Source: Muribaculaceae bacterium
GTDB lineage: Bacteria; Bacteroidota; Bacteroidia; Bacteroidales; Muribaculaceae
Assembly: GCA_017651515.1 (NCBI GenBank)
Contig: JAGCCU010000039.1
Coordinates: forward strand, 1 to 64,000
Length of the DNA stretch: 64,000 bases
Direction: 5' to 3'
Part shown: positions 27,876-37,100 of the stretch, piece by piece
How the letters are laid out: each line of letters opens with the position of its first letter
How positions within the stretch are numbered: position 1 is the stretch's first letter
Position numbers and translations under genes: made by a program
Notes under the pieces: model-generated
The model's database searches: none
Seen by the model: the letters and a program-made list of their open reading frames with translations, nothing else
What the model was told of the DNA's origin: nothing

Positions 27876-27879
27876 ATAT
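27710..27879. repeat. Direct repeat, copy B: duplicated 5' end of the RNase H gene
   Basis: 170 bp matching 24955-25124 with two mismatches. Here it supplies the start codon and first 55 codons of the RHS chimera. The two copies bracket the whole 2.6-kb RHS locus. Confidence 0.95.
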
Positions 27880-27902
27880 CAGCTGTAACAATCTTGTATA
27901 TA

Positions 27903-27945
27903 CAAGGGGAGAAATGAACCAGTGCCAGTCCATTCTCTCCCCTTG
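27903..27945 (-). terminator. Hairpin downstream of the coiled-coil gene
   Basis: CAAGGGGAGA (27903-27912) and TCTCCCCTTG (27936-27945) form a perfect 10-bp stem with a 23-nt loop, 20 bp after the stop of the gene at 27966. No T-tract follows, so terminator function is only likely. Confidence 0.45.
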
Positions 27946-27965
27946 TGGCGGTAGAAAAGAACTGA

Positions 27966-28463
27966 TTATTTCAGTTTCTTTTGAGCTTTTTCTATTTCCT
28001 TGTTGGCTTTTTCGATTTTCTTGTTGATTTTATCAATCTTCTTCTGTTGCTTTACGCGCATGTCGAGTGAACTCATCGATTCAAGAGCCGCATTTTCTCT
28101 TGCAAGTTCAGCACGCAGCTGCTCGAGTTTGCTGTTCTCCTCGGTGATTTTTTCTTTGGCTTTCTGTTGCTCTTCAGCTTTTTTCTGAGCTTTTTCGGCC
28201 TCTTTAGCTTTTTTCTTAGCTTCTTTTTCGGCCTTCTTGGCTTCATCAGCTTGCTTCTTAGCTTCTTGAGCCTGTTTCTTTGCTGCCTTCTCAGCTTCCT
28301 TCTGCTGCTTTAAGAGTTTTTCCTGTTCTTTAAGAGCCTCTTTTTGTGCCTTGAGTTGTTCTTGGGTTAGAACTACGTCTTGAGGAGCGGCAGTCATGGC
28401 GTTAGCTACTGCACCACCACACATGATTGTGGCACATACTAAAAGTGTGATTAACTTTTTCAT
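27966..28463 (-). CDS. Secreted Lys/Glu/Ala-rich coiled-coil protein
   Basis: A 165-residue protein with a signal peptide (MKKLITLLVCATIMCGGAVANA). Nearly all the rest is a charged helix with runs such as EKAAKKQAQEAKKQADEAKK and a final IDKINKKIEKANKEIEKAQKK segment. This predicts a long periplasmic coiled coil. No catalytic motif; function unknown. A -7 box (TATCTTTG on the minus strand) lies at 28507-28514. Confidence 0.75.
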   Translation of the reverse strand: MKKLITLLVCATIMCGGAVANAMTAAPQDVVLTQEQLKAQKEALKEQEKLLKQQKEAEKAAKKQAQEAKKQADEAKKAEKEAKKKAKEAEKAQKKAEEQQKAKEKITEENSKLEQLRAELARENAALESMSSLDMRVKQQKKIDKINKKIEKANKEIEKAQKKLK

Positions 28464-28506
28464 AATTCGTTATGCTTAAAAGTTTGACAAATCAGTTATT
28501 TCGATG

Positions 28507-28514
28507 CAAAGATA
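28507..28514 (-). promoter_or_regulatory. -7 box for the coiled-coil gene
   Basis: Minus-strand TATCTTTG matches TAnnTTTG, 43 bp upstream of the start codon. Confidence 0.5.
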
Positions 28515-28556
28515 TAATTAATTATCGATATAGATGGTAATTTAACAGCAGGAAAA

Positions 28557-29585
28557 TTAATTGTGCTGTTGTCTGTTTTTGGAAAACAATTTGATCAAAG
28601 TATTCTTTCCGAGCAAAGAAACTATGATTCCCAGCCGGTTCTTAAGCCTGATGTAAGGGTCAAAGAAGCATTGCCACCGCAGCTGTGTGATTCCTTTCCA
28701 GCACCGTTGTCGAACCCGCTTAAATTCCTCACCATCAGGGCATAGCAGCAAGATGTTGAAGTGGGCACTTAGCCGCCGGCTTCTTACTGCGGGCAGCAGT
28801 TGTGGTTCTTCGCTTTCAACCCGCTTTTCCAAATCGTCAAGTATGTCAAGCACATGCGTGCGCTGAGGCTTGAAAGTGCCCAGGATACTGGTGGGACGCT
28901 GCAAGTAGTTGTACAGTGGAGTGAAGCATTGAGCCACGCGAGTAGTCCTTGAATAAAGCGTGTAAGCGATGGCGAGGTCTTCGTAGAGCATTCCTACAGG
29001 ATAGCGTGAGTCTTGAAACAACTCAGCTTTATAAAGTCTTCCCCAAGCAGAATGGGTGAGTCCTTTTTGGTAGAAGATGTCATGAAGCGCCTCGTCGCGA
29101 CCATATACCACCGTATTTTTATTCTTGTCAGAGACAAAGCCATTGGCATTACCATTTTCGTCCACCTCGCGCCACCCGCCTACTGCTACATCTGCATCGG
29201 TGTCGTGCATAAGCGTCAGCAGTGTCGCAATGTAGTCGGGCTCTACCCAGTCATCACTGTCAATCATCGTCACCAGTTCGCCGGTCATCACGTCCATGGC
29301 GGCGTTGCGGGCATCGCTCAGGCCTCCGTTGGGCTTATGGATTACTTTGATACGGTTGTCTTTTTGCGCCCATTGGTCACACAAGGCAGGGCAACTGTCG
29401 GTACTGCCGTCGTTCACCACAAGTATTTCGAGCTGCACATAGGTCTGGACAACGATGCTTTGCAAACATCGCTCCAGATATTGTTCCACGTTATAGACGG
29501 GAACAATCACCGATATCAATGGCTCAAAGTTCAATTTCCAATTATCTGACTTTCCACTCCACACCGTCTTTGGTGTCCTTGACAT
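28557..29585 (-). CDS. Family 2 glycosyltransferase
   Basis: Up to 342 residues with a GT-A fold: [22 protein letters not shown], the NDGSTD motif, [12 protein letters not shown], and the metal-binding [10 protein letters not shown] (about 111-120). The ATG at 29585 overlaps the end of cysS by 44 bp in another frame; a TTG at 29534, 7 bp after the cysS stop, would give MNFEPLISV and fits family starts better. It probably adds a sugar to a surface polysaccharide. No other polysaccharide genes adjoin; acceptor unknown. Confidence 0.9.
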   Translation of the reverse strand: MSRTPKTVWSGKSDNWKLNFEPLISVIVPVYNVEQYLERCLQSIVVQTYVQLEILVVNDGSTDSCPALCDQWAQKDNRIKVIHKPNGGLSDARNAAMDVMTGELVTMIDSDDWVEPDYIATLLTLMHDTDADVAVGGWREVDENGNANGFVSDKNKNTVVYGRDEALHDIFYQKGLTHSAWGRLYKAELFQDSRYPVGMLYEDLAIAYTLYSRTTRVAQCFTPLYNYLQRPTSILGTFKPQRTHVLDILDDLEKRVESEEPQLLPAVRSRRLSAHFNILLLCPDGEEFKRVRQRCWKGITQLRWQCFFDPYIRLKNRLGIIVSLLGKNTLIKLFSKNRQQHN

Positions 29586-31020
29586 CGAAACCGGCTTCGT
29601 TCAGTCGGTCACGAATCAGGTCGCTCGTAGCCCAGTCCTTTGCGGCCTTGGCGTTATGTCGTACTTCAAGCAGCAGGTCCACCGCCTTGTTGTAAGGGGT
29701 AAGGTCGATGCCGCTGGCAGTAGAGCCGGCATTATCGCGTAGTCCGAGCACATCGAAGACATAGGTCATGAAAAGTTGCTTTAGGGTGTCTATGTCAGCT
29801 TGTGTGAGTGTGACATTGCCATCGTTTACCTGATTGATGATGCGGCAAGCATCGAAGAGCGTGGCAATCACCACGGGCGTATTCAGGTCATCATTCATCG
29901 CTTCGGCACAGCGGGTGGCATAGTCATCCAAGGTGATGCTAGATGATTCTGCAGGCTTGAGAGTCTGCAGACGGTGCCAACCGTCCATCATGCGTTCATA
30001 GGCTTTCTCGGCGGCCTGCAGGGCATCGTTGGAGAAGTCGAGCGTGCCGCGATAATGAGCCTGAAGTATGAAGAAACGTATGGTCATAGGCGAGTAAGCC
30101 TGAGTGAGCATTTCGTGCGAGCCGTTGAAGAACTGCTCCAGTGTGATGAAGTTGCCCAAAGACTTGCCCATCTTCTGGCCATTGATGGTAATCATGTTGT
30201 TGTGCATCCAGTAGTGCACCATGTCATCGCCTTGACTAGCTACGGACTGTGCAATTTCGCATTCGTGGTGAGGAAATACGAGGTCCATGCCGCCTCCGTG
30301 AATGTCGAAGTGTTTGCCCAGATACTTGCGACCCATGGCGGTACATTCGCAGTGCCATCCAGGGAAACCGTCGCTCCATGGCGACGGCCAGCGCATGATG
30401 TGTTCGGGCTGCGCCTTCTTCCAGAGGGCAAAGTCGGCCTGGTTGCGTTTTTCGCCCACACCGTCGAGTTCGCGGCTTGCATTCTTCACGTCATCGAGAT
30501 TGCGGCCGCTGAGTTTGCCGTAGTGGTGGTCGCGGTTATATTTCTCAACGTCGAAATATACGCTGCCGTTGCTCTCATATGCATAGCCGTTGGCAAGGAT
30601 TTCCTTCACCAGTTCTTCCTGTTCGATGATGTGTCCGGTGGCGTGCGGCTCGATGCTGGGAGGCAGCACGTTAAGGGCATCCATGGCGGCATGGTAGCGA
30701 CGCGTGTAATACTGTGCTACTTCCATGGGCTCAAGTTGCTCCAGGCGGGCTTTCTTGGCGATTTTGTCCTCACCTTCGTCGGCATCGTGTTCAAGGTGTC
30801 CCACGTCGGTTATATTACGCACATATCGCACCTTGTAGCCGAGTTGCTTCAAGTAACGGAAAAGGATGTCGAATGTGATGGCTGGACGAGTGTGTCCTAA
30901 ATGTGGATCGCCATACACGGTGGGTCCGCATACATACATTCCCACATGGTCACCTTCCAGAGGCACAAAGTGTTCTTTGCGCCGTGTTAGGGTGTTGTAT
31001 ATATAAAGTGGATGAGTCAT
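29542..31020 (-). CDS. cysS: Cysteinyl-tRNA synthetase
   Basis: A 492-residue class I aminoacyl-tRNA synthetase of normal length that charges tRNA-Cys. The HIGH motif appears as PHLGHTRP and the KMSKS loop as KMGKSLGN. Zinc ligands sit in [20 protein letters not shown] and [10 protein letters not shown]. The anticodon-binding domain is at the C-terminus. It is followed by the GT2 gene with an overlap. Confidence 0.97.
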   Translation of the reverse strand: MTHPLYIYNTLTRRKEHFVPLEGDHVGMYVCGPTVYGDPHLGHTRPAITFDILFRYLKQLGYKVRYVRNITDVGHLEHDADEGEDKIAKKARLEQLEPMEVAQYYTRRYHAAMDALNVLPPSIEPHATGHIIEQEELVKEILANGYAYESNGSVYFDVEKYNRDHHYGKLSGRNLDDVKNASRELDGVGEKRNQADFALWKKAQPEHIMRWPSPWSDGFPGWHCECTAMGRKYLGKHFDIHGGGMDLVFPHHECEIAQSVASQGDDMVHYWMHNNMITINGQKMGKSLGNFITLEQFFNGSHEMLTQAYSPMTIRFFILQAHYRGTLDFSNDALQAAEKAYERMMDGWHRLQTLKPAESSSITLDDYATRCAEAMNDDLNTPVVIATLFDACRIINQVNDGNVTLTQADIDTLKQLFMTYVFDVLGLRDNAGSTASGIDLTPYNKAVDLLLEVRHNAKAAKDWATSDLIRDRLNEAGFDVKDTKDGVEWKVR

Positions 31021-31069
31021 TATTTTTTACGCTAAATAATTAACCGTAAACTGATCACTGAAAACTGAT

Positions 31070-31390
31070 TTATGCTTGTCCCTTAGGCAGTGGGAAATCC
31101 ATGATTTGACCACCGGCGATAGGCTTGCGCGGAGTGATTGGGCCGAAGTTTTTCTCATAGCGGCTGATATTCTCGTTCAGGGCGATGAGAAGCTGTTTGG
31201 CATTCTCGGGAGTCATGATGATGCGACTCTGTACGCGTGCCTTGGGCGTGTTGGGGGCCATGAGAATCATGTCCAGGAAGAAGTCGTTGGGTGAGTGGGT
31301 AATCACTGCCAGGTTAGCGTAACGTCCCTGCATCTGGTCGGCAGGTACTTCAATTTGAAGTTGTTGTTGGTTTTGATTATCGTTTGCCAT
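31070..31390 (-). CDS. DUF3467 protein
   Basis: A 106-residue protein beginning with a Gln/Asn-rich stretch, then RYANLAVITHSPNDFFLDMIL and a RVQSRIIMTPENAKQLLIALNENISRYE motif typical of DUF3467. The family is conserved in Bacteroidetes and has no known function. It lies between cysS and the NigD-like lipoprotein gene on the same strand. Confidence 0.85.
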   Translation of the reverse strand: MANDNQNQQQLQIEVPADQMQGRYANLAVITHSPNDFFLDMILMAPNTPKARVQSRIIMTPENAKQLLIALNENISRYEKNFGPITPRKPIAGGQIMDFPLPKGQA

Positions 31391-31428
31391 AATGTTATGA
31401 TTTTTAATTTGTTATCTATAGATATTGT

Positions 31429-32121
31429 TTATTTTGAAAAGTCATGAATTGAATCTGCCGGATGCAACTGGTCGTAAGCGTGCAAGCGTAGTATGCGCTG
31501 AGGATTGTTGCGCCATACGGTCCCCACGAAGAAAGAACCGTAAAATTCTCGCCAGTGTCTCGTCGTGTCGCCGAACACGTTGTGAACCATGTAGCAATGT
31601 ACGGTGTCATCATGCCAGGTGGTACTGTCTATAATCATGTAGAAGTGCCGGCTTCGGCCGGTATATTCCAGTTGACCGTGCATGTTGATGTAGTTGCCGG
31701 TTTTCCATACCGAATTGAATCGCATGGGGGAGTTGTCCTGCAAATACAGATATAAAGGTTTTGCGGTGTATCGCAATGAGTCGCTGATGATGCCGTGTAC
31801 GGAATAGGCCGTAATTTGACGTACAGTATCGTTAGCGCCAGATTTTGCGGCGAAGTTGTACCGTAAAAGTACGCGCCGTCCCGGATAGCTGTCGTTTGGC
31901 GCATTCTTGCCGGCAGCAAGAAGTGTGACGGCAGGCTCTGAATTGCGGTTTTCCAGACGATAAATCTCCATGCCGTGAGAATCCACTCCCATATAGGTGA
32001 CTATGTCGTATAGATAGTCGGTATATGCTTCATCTATGGCCTTGTCGTCGTTGCAGGCCACAAGAGCCGTTACCAGTATCAGGCAGACAGCCGTTATTAT
32101 ATGTTGGATCCTCATCGTCAT
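31429..32121 (-). CDS. NigD-like lipoprotein
   Basis: A 230-residue lipoprotein; signal and lipobox are [16 protein letters not shown] with lipidation at about Cys23. The beta-rich N-terminal part ([29 protein letters not shown]) resembles the OB-like domain of NigD-like proteins, widespread in Bacteroidetes and of unknown function. The ATG overlaps the lolD stop codon (ATGA), so translation of the two is coupled. Confidence 0.7.
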   Translation of the reverse strand: MTMRIQHIITAVCLILVTALVACNDDKAIDEAYTDYLYDIVTYMGVDSHGMEIYRLENRNSEPAVTLLAAGKNAPNDSYPGRRVLLRYNFAAKSGANDTVRQITAYSVHGIISDSLRYTAKPLYLYLQDNSPMRFNSVWKTGNYINMHGQLEYTGRSRHFYMIIDSTTWHDDTVHCYMVHNVFGDTTRHWREFYGSFFVGTVWRNNPQRILRLHAYDQLHPADSIHDFSK

Positions 32122-32771
32122 TGTTCGAAGTTTCCGTCTATCATGTGTAGAGTACGGTCGGCTTCCTCAGCAAGTGTCTCGTCGTGAGTGACAATTACGA
32201 ATGTCTGTTGGAAATCTTCTCGCAGTTTGAAGAACAGCTTGTGCAGTTCCTGCTTGTTGGCTGTGTCTAGGCTTCCGCTGGGTTCATCGGCGAGGATGAC
32301 TTTAGGCTGATTTATCAAAGCACGTGCGACAGCGACCCTTTGACGCTCTCCGCCACTGAGTTGAGATGGCTTGTGGTCAAGTCGGTTGGACAGGCCAAGG
32401 TAGTCCAGGAGTTCTTTTGCCCGCTTGAACGCGATTTCGTTCTTTTCACCTCCGATGAGTGCCGGTATGGCAACATTTTCAGCAGTTGTGAATTCAGGCA
32501 GCAACTGATGGAACTGGAAAACAAACCCAATGTTCTTATTGCGGAACTTTGCCAGCTCGTTGTTGTTCAAGCGGTTCATCTCCACTCCATCGTAGGTCAC
32601 GCTGCCGCTGTCAGGCCGGTCAAGTGTTCCCAGAATCTGCAGCAACGTGGTTTTTCCTGCGCCACTGGGACCGACTATTGAAACCACCTCGCCTTTTTCA
32701 ATAGTCACATCGACGCCTCTGAGCACTTCCAGTGAGCCGTAACGCTTGATGATATTTTTTGCTTCAATCAT
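32118..32771 (-). CDS. lolD: LolD-type ABC transporter ATPase
   Basis: A 217-residue ATPase. Walker A is GPSGAGKTT (about 34-42), the Q-loop is in [18 protein letters not shown], the signature is [15 protein letters not shown] and Walker B is [12 protein letters not shown]. It fits LolD, which powers release of lipoproteins from the inner membrane; the [18 protein letters not shown] segment is the LolD hallmark. The presumed permease partner is at 20792. It is coupled to a lipoprotein gene. Its promoter at 32791 overlaps a divergent one. Confidence 0.92.
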   Translation of the reverse strand: MIEAKNIIKRYGSLEVLRGVDVTIEKGEVVSIVGPSGAGKTTLLQILGTLDRPDSGSVTYDGVEMNRLNNNELAKFRNKNIGFVFQFHQLLPEFTTAENVAIPALIGGEKNEIAFKRAKELLDYLGLSNRLDHKPSQLSGGERQRVAVARALINQPKVILADEPSGSLDTANKQELHKLFFKLREDFQQTFVIVTHDETLAEEADRTLHMIDGNFEQ

Positions 32772-32790
32772 ATTTGCCGAAATATGAGTA

Positions 32791-32810
32791 CAAAATTAAT
32801 TATAATTTTG
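32791..32810. promoter_or_regulatory. Back-to-back -7 boxes for lolD (minus) and the phosphatase gene (plus)
   Basis: CAAAATTA at 32791-32798 is TAATTTTG on the minus strand; TAATTTTG at 32803-32810 is the plus-strand copy. Together they form a perfect 20-bp palindrome. Two polymerases could hardly bind at once. Confidence 0.5.
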
Positions 32811-32876
32811 GTCAAATGTGCAGAACGTTTCAAAAAAATGTAGTAATTTTACAAACTTAAAGCAAATTGCACCATA

Positions 32877-34469
32877 ATGAATCGAGGAATACTTGATAGG
32901 GTGAGAATTACTGCGGTAATATTGTGTGTGTGGTTGTGTAATGCATCACATGCACAGGAATTGAAGTATGCCTATGCCGATTCTACATGGGAAATGCCGG
33001 ATAGATTGTTTGTCGTTGCCGATGACCTCCCCAATCCAATGATATATATCCCTGCTCCCGTTGATACTGCCAGTGCAGCGTTTTCTCGAGACTTCCTGAA
33101 GTGGCAGTGGGGCAAGGTCATAAGACAGAATCCCAATGGCACCAGGACGCAGCGCGGCACCTATGCATATAATGATGCACAGTATGGACTAAACCGCTGG
33201 TGTAACATTCTGACCACTATAATCAAGACTTCGGTGACATCAAACTTGACTCCTAAAGTCGTATATTTAATTTATAATGCTGGAGAGTCAGGATCAGTGA
33301 GCACGCAGTTTGCCAAGCTGGGCTATATGCGCCGCCGTCCGGTCTCGCAAATGAATGAAACGGCATGGGGCCGCAATGAGGTTACCGAGGATTTGTTGAC
33401 TTCAGGTTCATTTCCATCGAGCCATGCAGCATTCGGATGGGCCGTCGGACTGGCTTTTGCCGAAATCATGCCAGAACTTCAAGATACCCTAATGGCTCGT
33501 GCATACACCTATGGAGAGAACCGTACCATTGTCGGCGCCCACTGGATGAGCGATGTTGAGGCGGCCTTCCTGACGGCATCGGCTGCAGTTGCGCACATAC
33601 ACACCCTTGACACTTTCAAGGCGGCAATGCTGGCTGCACAGAATGAGTATTATACGATTAAGGGTACATCCCCGAACTACAATGTGGGCTTGCCTGACGG
33701 CAATCGTATACAGCAGCACAGTGCCATAGATACCACCAGCGAGTATTATTTCAGCGACGTACAAGGTTACTGGCAGGCGAAGGCTGAACGTGAAACCGTG
33801 CGTGGCGACACAGCCATCATCGACTCCGACGACAGCGAACATGCCTTGTTGCAGATGTTCGGAGACATTATGAACGACAAGCTTGTCATAAGTGTAAAGC
33901 CTAATACGGTGGAGCTTATTCGCATGACAAGAGCGGCATTCATTGAGTCGGCGCAGCAGATGGGGGCCGGTAGCCCATTCCGCAAACGGCCATATGTGCA
34001 GCTTGGCGAGCCAACGCTCATCCCCGATCATGAGCAGTACTATGCCGACAAGACAAGTTATCCGTCCACAAAGGCTATGATAGGGTGGGGACTGGCTTTG
34101 CTGCTTTCAGAGATAGCTCCCGAGTACAACGAGGCGCTGCTTAAGCGAGGATATGACTATGGCCATAGCCGTGTTATCGCCGGATATAATTACCCCAGCG
34201 ATGTGATGGCCGGGCGCATCCAGGCTGCTGCCGTGCTGGCATACCTTCATGGCCAGGAAGAGTTCAAGCAACTCATGGAAGCCGCCAAACAAGAGCATAT
34301 AGACCCTATGTATATTGTCACCGAGGTGTCGGACATCATTTCAGACAAGTCGAGTTCGGGCGATGATATGTGGTTCACGGCTACGGGCATTCGCCTGCAT
34401 GGCCGCCCCACCGTTCCTGGCATCTACATTCATGGCAATAAGAAAGTAGTGGTGCGTTTAGATGATTGA
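32877..34469 (+). CDS. Secreted tandem PAP2/class A acid phosphatase-like protein, second domain degenerate
   Basis: A 530-residue secreted protein (signal to about residue 26, ASHAQ) with two acid-phosphatase-like domains. Domain 1 is complete: KLGYMRRRP (KX6RP), SGSFPSSHAAFGW with His183, and NRTIVGAHWMSD with His222. Domain 2 has the same layout but no catalytic residues: the lysine of KX6RP is lost (AGSPFRKRP), PSxH reads YPSTK with Lys399, and the GxHWxSD His is Asn438 (GYNYPSD). The C-terminus VPGIYIHGNKKVVVRL resembles the short sorting-like tails of secreted Bacteroidales proteins. Domain 1 probably hydrolyses phosphomonoesters or lipid phosphates outside the cytoplasm; domain 2 is likely structural. 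Confidence 0.88.
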   Translation: MNRGILDRVRITAVILCVWLCNASHAQELKYAYADSTWEMPDRLFVVADDLPNPMIYIPAPVDTASAAFSRDFLKWQWGKVIRQNPNGTRTQRGTYAYNDAQYGLNRWCNILTTIIKTSVTSNLTPKVVYLIYNAGESGSVSTQFAKLGYMRRRPVSQMNETAWGRNEVTEDLLTSGSFPSSHAAFGWAVGLAFAEIMPELQDTLMARAYTYGENRTIVGAHWMSDVEAAFLTASAAVAHIHTLDTFKAAMLAAQNEYYTIKGTSPNYNVGLPDGNRIQQHSAIDTTSEYYFSDVQGYWQAKAERETVRGDTAIIDSDDSEHALLQMFGDIMNDKLVISVKPNTVELIRMTRAAFIESAQQMGAGSPFRKRPYVQLGEPTLIPDHEQYYADKTSYPSTKAMIGWGLALLLSEIAPEYNEALLKRGYDYGHSRVIAGYNYPSDVMAGRIQAAAVLAYLHGQEEFKQLMEAAKQEHIDPMYIVTEVSDIISDKSSSGDDMWFTATGIRLHGRPTVPGIYIHGNKKVVVRLDD

Positions 34470-34506
34470 AATACTAATTAATTAACCATAAAAACCTGTT
34501 TCTATT

Positions 34507-35679
34507 ATGAGAGGAAAAATGAAGTTCGGACTGAATATCCCCACCCGATTGGCTTTCGGTGCTGGGGAGCTTAAGAATATTCATAACATGGTAATGCCTG
34601 GCAGGCATGCTCTTGTTGTCGTGAGTTCCGGCAGGGCCATGAAAAGCAACGGCTATCTCGATGTCCTGTTGGCCGGATTGGAGAGGGCAGGCATCAAGTC
34701 GGTAGTTTTCGACAAGGCTATACCGAATCCTATACGTCAGCATGTAATGGAAGGCACAGAGATGTGCAAGGAAAACGGATGCGACTTCGTTATTGGCCTA
34801 GGTGGCGGCAGCTCAATCGACACGGCAAAGGCTATTGCCATTACTGCGGCTATGGGCGGAGATTTCTGGGACTACGTGCAAGGTGGCACTGGCGGTGGCA
34901 AGCCTGTTACCAAGGCTTTGCCCATCGTGGCAATTCCTTCTACGGCCGGCACCGGAACAGAAATAGACCCATGGGGTGTTATCACCAATGAACAGACAAA
35001 AGAAAAAATCGGTTTTGGAACTCCTTTAGTATTTCCTTATCTGGCAATCGTCGATCCGGAATTAATGCTGACAGTACCCCCAAAATTGACGGCCTATCAG
35101 GGGTTCGATGCTTTCTTCCATGCTGCTGAGGGTTACATTAGCTTGGCACACTCGCCCATAAGCGATTTATATGCACTTGAAGCCATCCGACTGCTGTACA
35201 AGTATCTGCCGGTGGCAGTGGCCGACGGAAACAATATGTGGGCACGCATCAAGGTGGCTTGGGCTAGCACACTTGCAGGAATGGTGGAGAGTACCAGTTG
35301 CTGCACCGGTGAACACGCACTGGAGCATGCCATGAGCGCGTTTTATCCCGAATTGCCTCACGGTGCAGGTCTTATTGCAATCAGCGGAGCATATTTCAAG
35401 ACATTCAAGAACGACGTGATGAAACGCTACATGAAGATGGCAGAGAAAATGCGTCAGGTCAAGAGTGCGCGTCCTAGCGATTTCCTCGATGCACTGGAGG
35501 TCATGAAGCGTTCGTGCGGCGTAGACGACGTGCGGCTGAGCGACTGGGGCGTCAAGATGGACGATTTCGACCGCTTCGTTGACAATGCCGTTGCCACTGG
35601 TGGCTCGATGCTGGAACTCGACCCGCGTTTCTTGAACCGCTATGAATTGATAGGCATCTATGCCGACAGCTATAAATAA
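34507..35679 (+). CDS. Iron-containing alcohol dehydrogenase
   Basis: A 390-residue group III alcohol dehydrogenase. The NAD-binding loop is GLGGGSSIDTAKAIA (about 98-112), preceded by a PNPIRQHV motif (family: PNP). Metal ligands fall in the two signatures GFDAFFHAAEGYIS and EHALEHAMSAFYPELPHGAGL. The family reduces aldehydes or oxidises alcohols such as 1,3-propanediol or butanol; the substrate is not readable here. It is followed by an AraC regulator on the same strand that may control it. Confidence 0.92.
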   Translation: MRGKMKFGLNIPTRLAFGAGELKNIHNMVMPGRHALVVVSSGRAMKSNGYLDVLLAGLERAGIKSVVFDKAIPNPIRQHVMEGTEMCKENGCDFVIGLGGGSSIDTAKAIAITAAMGGDFWDYVQGGTGGGKPVTKALPIVAIPSTAGTGTEIDPWGVITNEQTKEKIGFGTPLVFPYLAIVDPELMLTVPPKLTAYQGFDAFFHAAEGYISLAHSPISDLYALEAIRLLYKYLPVAVADGNNMWARIKVAWASTLAGMVESTSCCTGEHALEHAMSAFYPELPHGAGLIAISGAYFKTFKNDVMKRYMKMAEKMRQVKSARPSDFLDALEVMKRSCGVDDVRLSDWGVKMDDFDRFVDNAVATGGSMLELDPRFLNRYELIGIYADSYK

Positions 35680-35777
35680 GTTTACAGTTAACATTGAATA
35701 GAGAACAGTGAATAGTTGTTAGTTGTCAGTTCTTGGTTTAGGCCATAAGCTGAAAACTGACAGCTGCAAGCCCCGAC

Positions 35778-36656
35778 ATGATAACGAAACTGAAATTTGA
35801 AGACGTACCGTCTATAAGTTCAATGACGAGATACTATGACGGAGAGTTGTTTTTTGCCGACAACATCTCTAGTGTACCTAGTCTGATGCGAGTGTTTCAG
35901 GTGCGCTTTATCGCGTTTATGATATGCGTGGACGGAGAACTTGAATTGAAGTTGAACGCAAAAAACTATACTATTCGCCGCCACGACGCGCTCTTTGTAG
36001 AAGATGCTTCGGTGGTCGACCTTATCAGCCATAGCGATAATTTCTCCTGCAAAATCTTTGCTTCTACATCCGATGCCGCCTTTAGTTTCATCAACAAGAG
36101 CCTGTTTGAGACGGCAATGAAGATTCAGGAGAATCCGGTCATTCATTTCACGCCTGACGAGATTTCACTGATGCTCAAGTATTATGAACTCGTCGACTAT
36201 AAGCTCGATCACCCCGACACATGCAACAAAGACGCAATTAGGTTGATAGTACGTGCATATGCCTACGACTTGCTGTCGTGCGTGAGCCGCCATCTTGACG
36301 TGGACGATGACTCGATGCTGCGCCAGGGCGACAAGCTATACCGTCGATTCCTGATCATGATTAACGATGAGCGGAATTTGTCGCGTAGTGTCAAGTGGTA
36401 TGCCGATGAGCTGTGCGTGTCGCCCAAGTATCTCACAGCCATCTGCCGGCAGCGCTGCAACAAGACGGCAGGCGAACTGATCGCTGTCAGTATGGTCGGA
36501 CGCATCAAGCAACTGCTTCTCTACAGCGACTTGTCGATAAAGGAGATTTCGGCTCGACTGAAATTTACCAACCTCTCATTCTTCGGAAAATATGTAAAGA
36601 AACACCTTGGGCAGTCGCCAAACACCTATCGTCGCACTAACGGCTACGGCCGGTAA
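35778..36656 (+). CDS. AraC family transcriptional regulator
   Basis: A 292-residue regulator with an N-terminal cupin-like effector domain (about 1-150) and the C-terminal double helix-turn-helix: SVKWYADELCVSPKYLTAICRQ, then LSIKEISARLKFTNLSFFGKYVKKHLGQSPNTYR. It lies 98 bp after the alcohol dehydrogenase gene. The gap holds an imperfect inverted repeat (TTGTCAGTT near 35726 and AACTGACAG near 35755). The effector is unknown. Confidence 0.93.
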   Translation: MITKLKFEDVPSISSMTRYYDGELFFADNISSVPSLMRVFQVRFIAFMICVDGELELKLNAKNYTIRRHDALFVEDASVVDLISHSDNFSCKIFASTSDAAFSFINKSLFETAMKIQENPVIHFTPDEISLMLKYYELVDYKLDHPDTCNKDAIRLIVRAYAYDLLSCVSRHLDVDDDSMLRQGDKLYRRFLIMINDERNLSRSVKWYADELCVSPKYLTAICRQRCNKTAGELIAVSMVGRIKQLLLYSDLSIKEISARLKFTNLSFFGKYVKKHLGQSPNTYRRTNGYGR

Positions 36657-36681
36657 CCCCGGCAAACACCCGGCCCCGGTG

Positions 36682-36729
36682 TGAACTGCACCCCAAAAGT
36701 TAGAAACAAAACTTTTGGGGTGCAGTTCA
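36682..36729. repeat. Perfect 20-bp inverted repeat resembling abutted IS3-family ends
   Basis: TGAACTGCACCCCAAAAGTT (36682-36701) and its exact complement (36710-36729) separated by 8 nt. The sequence resembles terminal inverted repeats of IS3-family elements as I recall them, but no transposase or target duplication is present. No T-tract follows, so it is not a standard terminator. The rest of the 444-bp gap (36730-37100) holds no gene; a GCGTCAGCC word occurs twice (36774 and 36898 regions). Confidence 0.6.
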
Positions 36730-37100
36730 ATATACTCATTAGCCCTACGGGCTTCAATTTCTCCGAGCTGCGTGCGTCAGCCCATCTGTATAATCAGCCT
36801 AATCTGCATGAGACTTAGCATCGTGGCGGCCCCATTGCAAGCGGCGTATTTGTTCCTTATAGTCTAATTATGTGTGGTGTGTAGCCATAGTTACGCGCGT
36901 CAGCCTTTATGTTATCTTATGTAACTTATAGTCTGATTTCTGTATGCAGGGTGTGTATTTGCTTGCGTTATCCTGAATTATTCTTTTGTTTTTTTGGAAA
37001 ATCATTAAAAAATCACTAAATTTGCCCAAAATTACACCTTGTCTGCGACAATGTGTAATCGATGCTATTAATTAGAATAATCTTTTAAAACTATGCAATT

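Noticed and set aside
24955..27879. A composite transposon or integron bracketed by repeats
   Set aside because: No transposase, integrase or attC-like site is present; the flanking repeats are coding DNA of the RNase H gene.
29974..30900. A 308-codon plus-strand open frame
   Set aside because: It is the complement of cysS, which has all class I synthetase motifs.
36682..36729. Rho-independent terminator of the AraC gene
   Set aside because: The stem is strong but no T-tract follows on either strand, so it is listed as a repeat.
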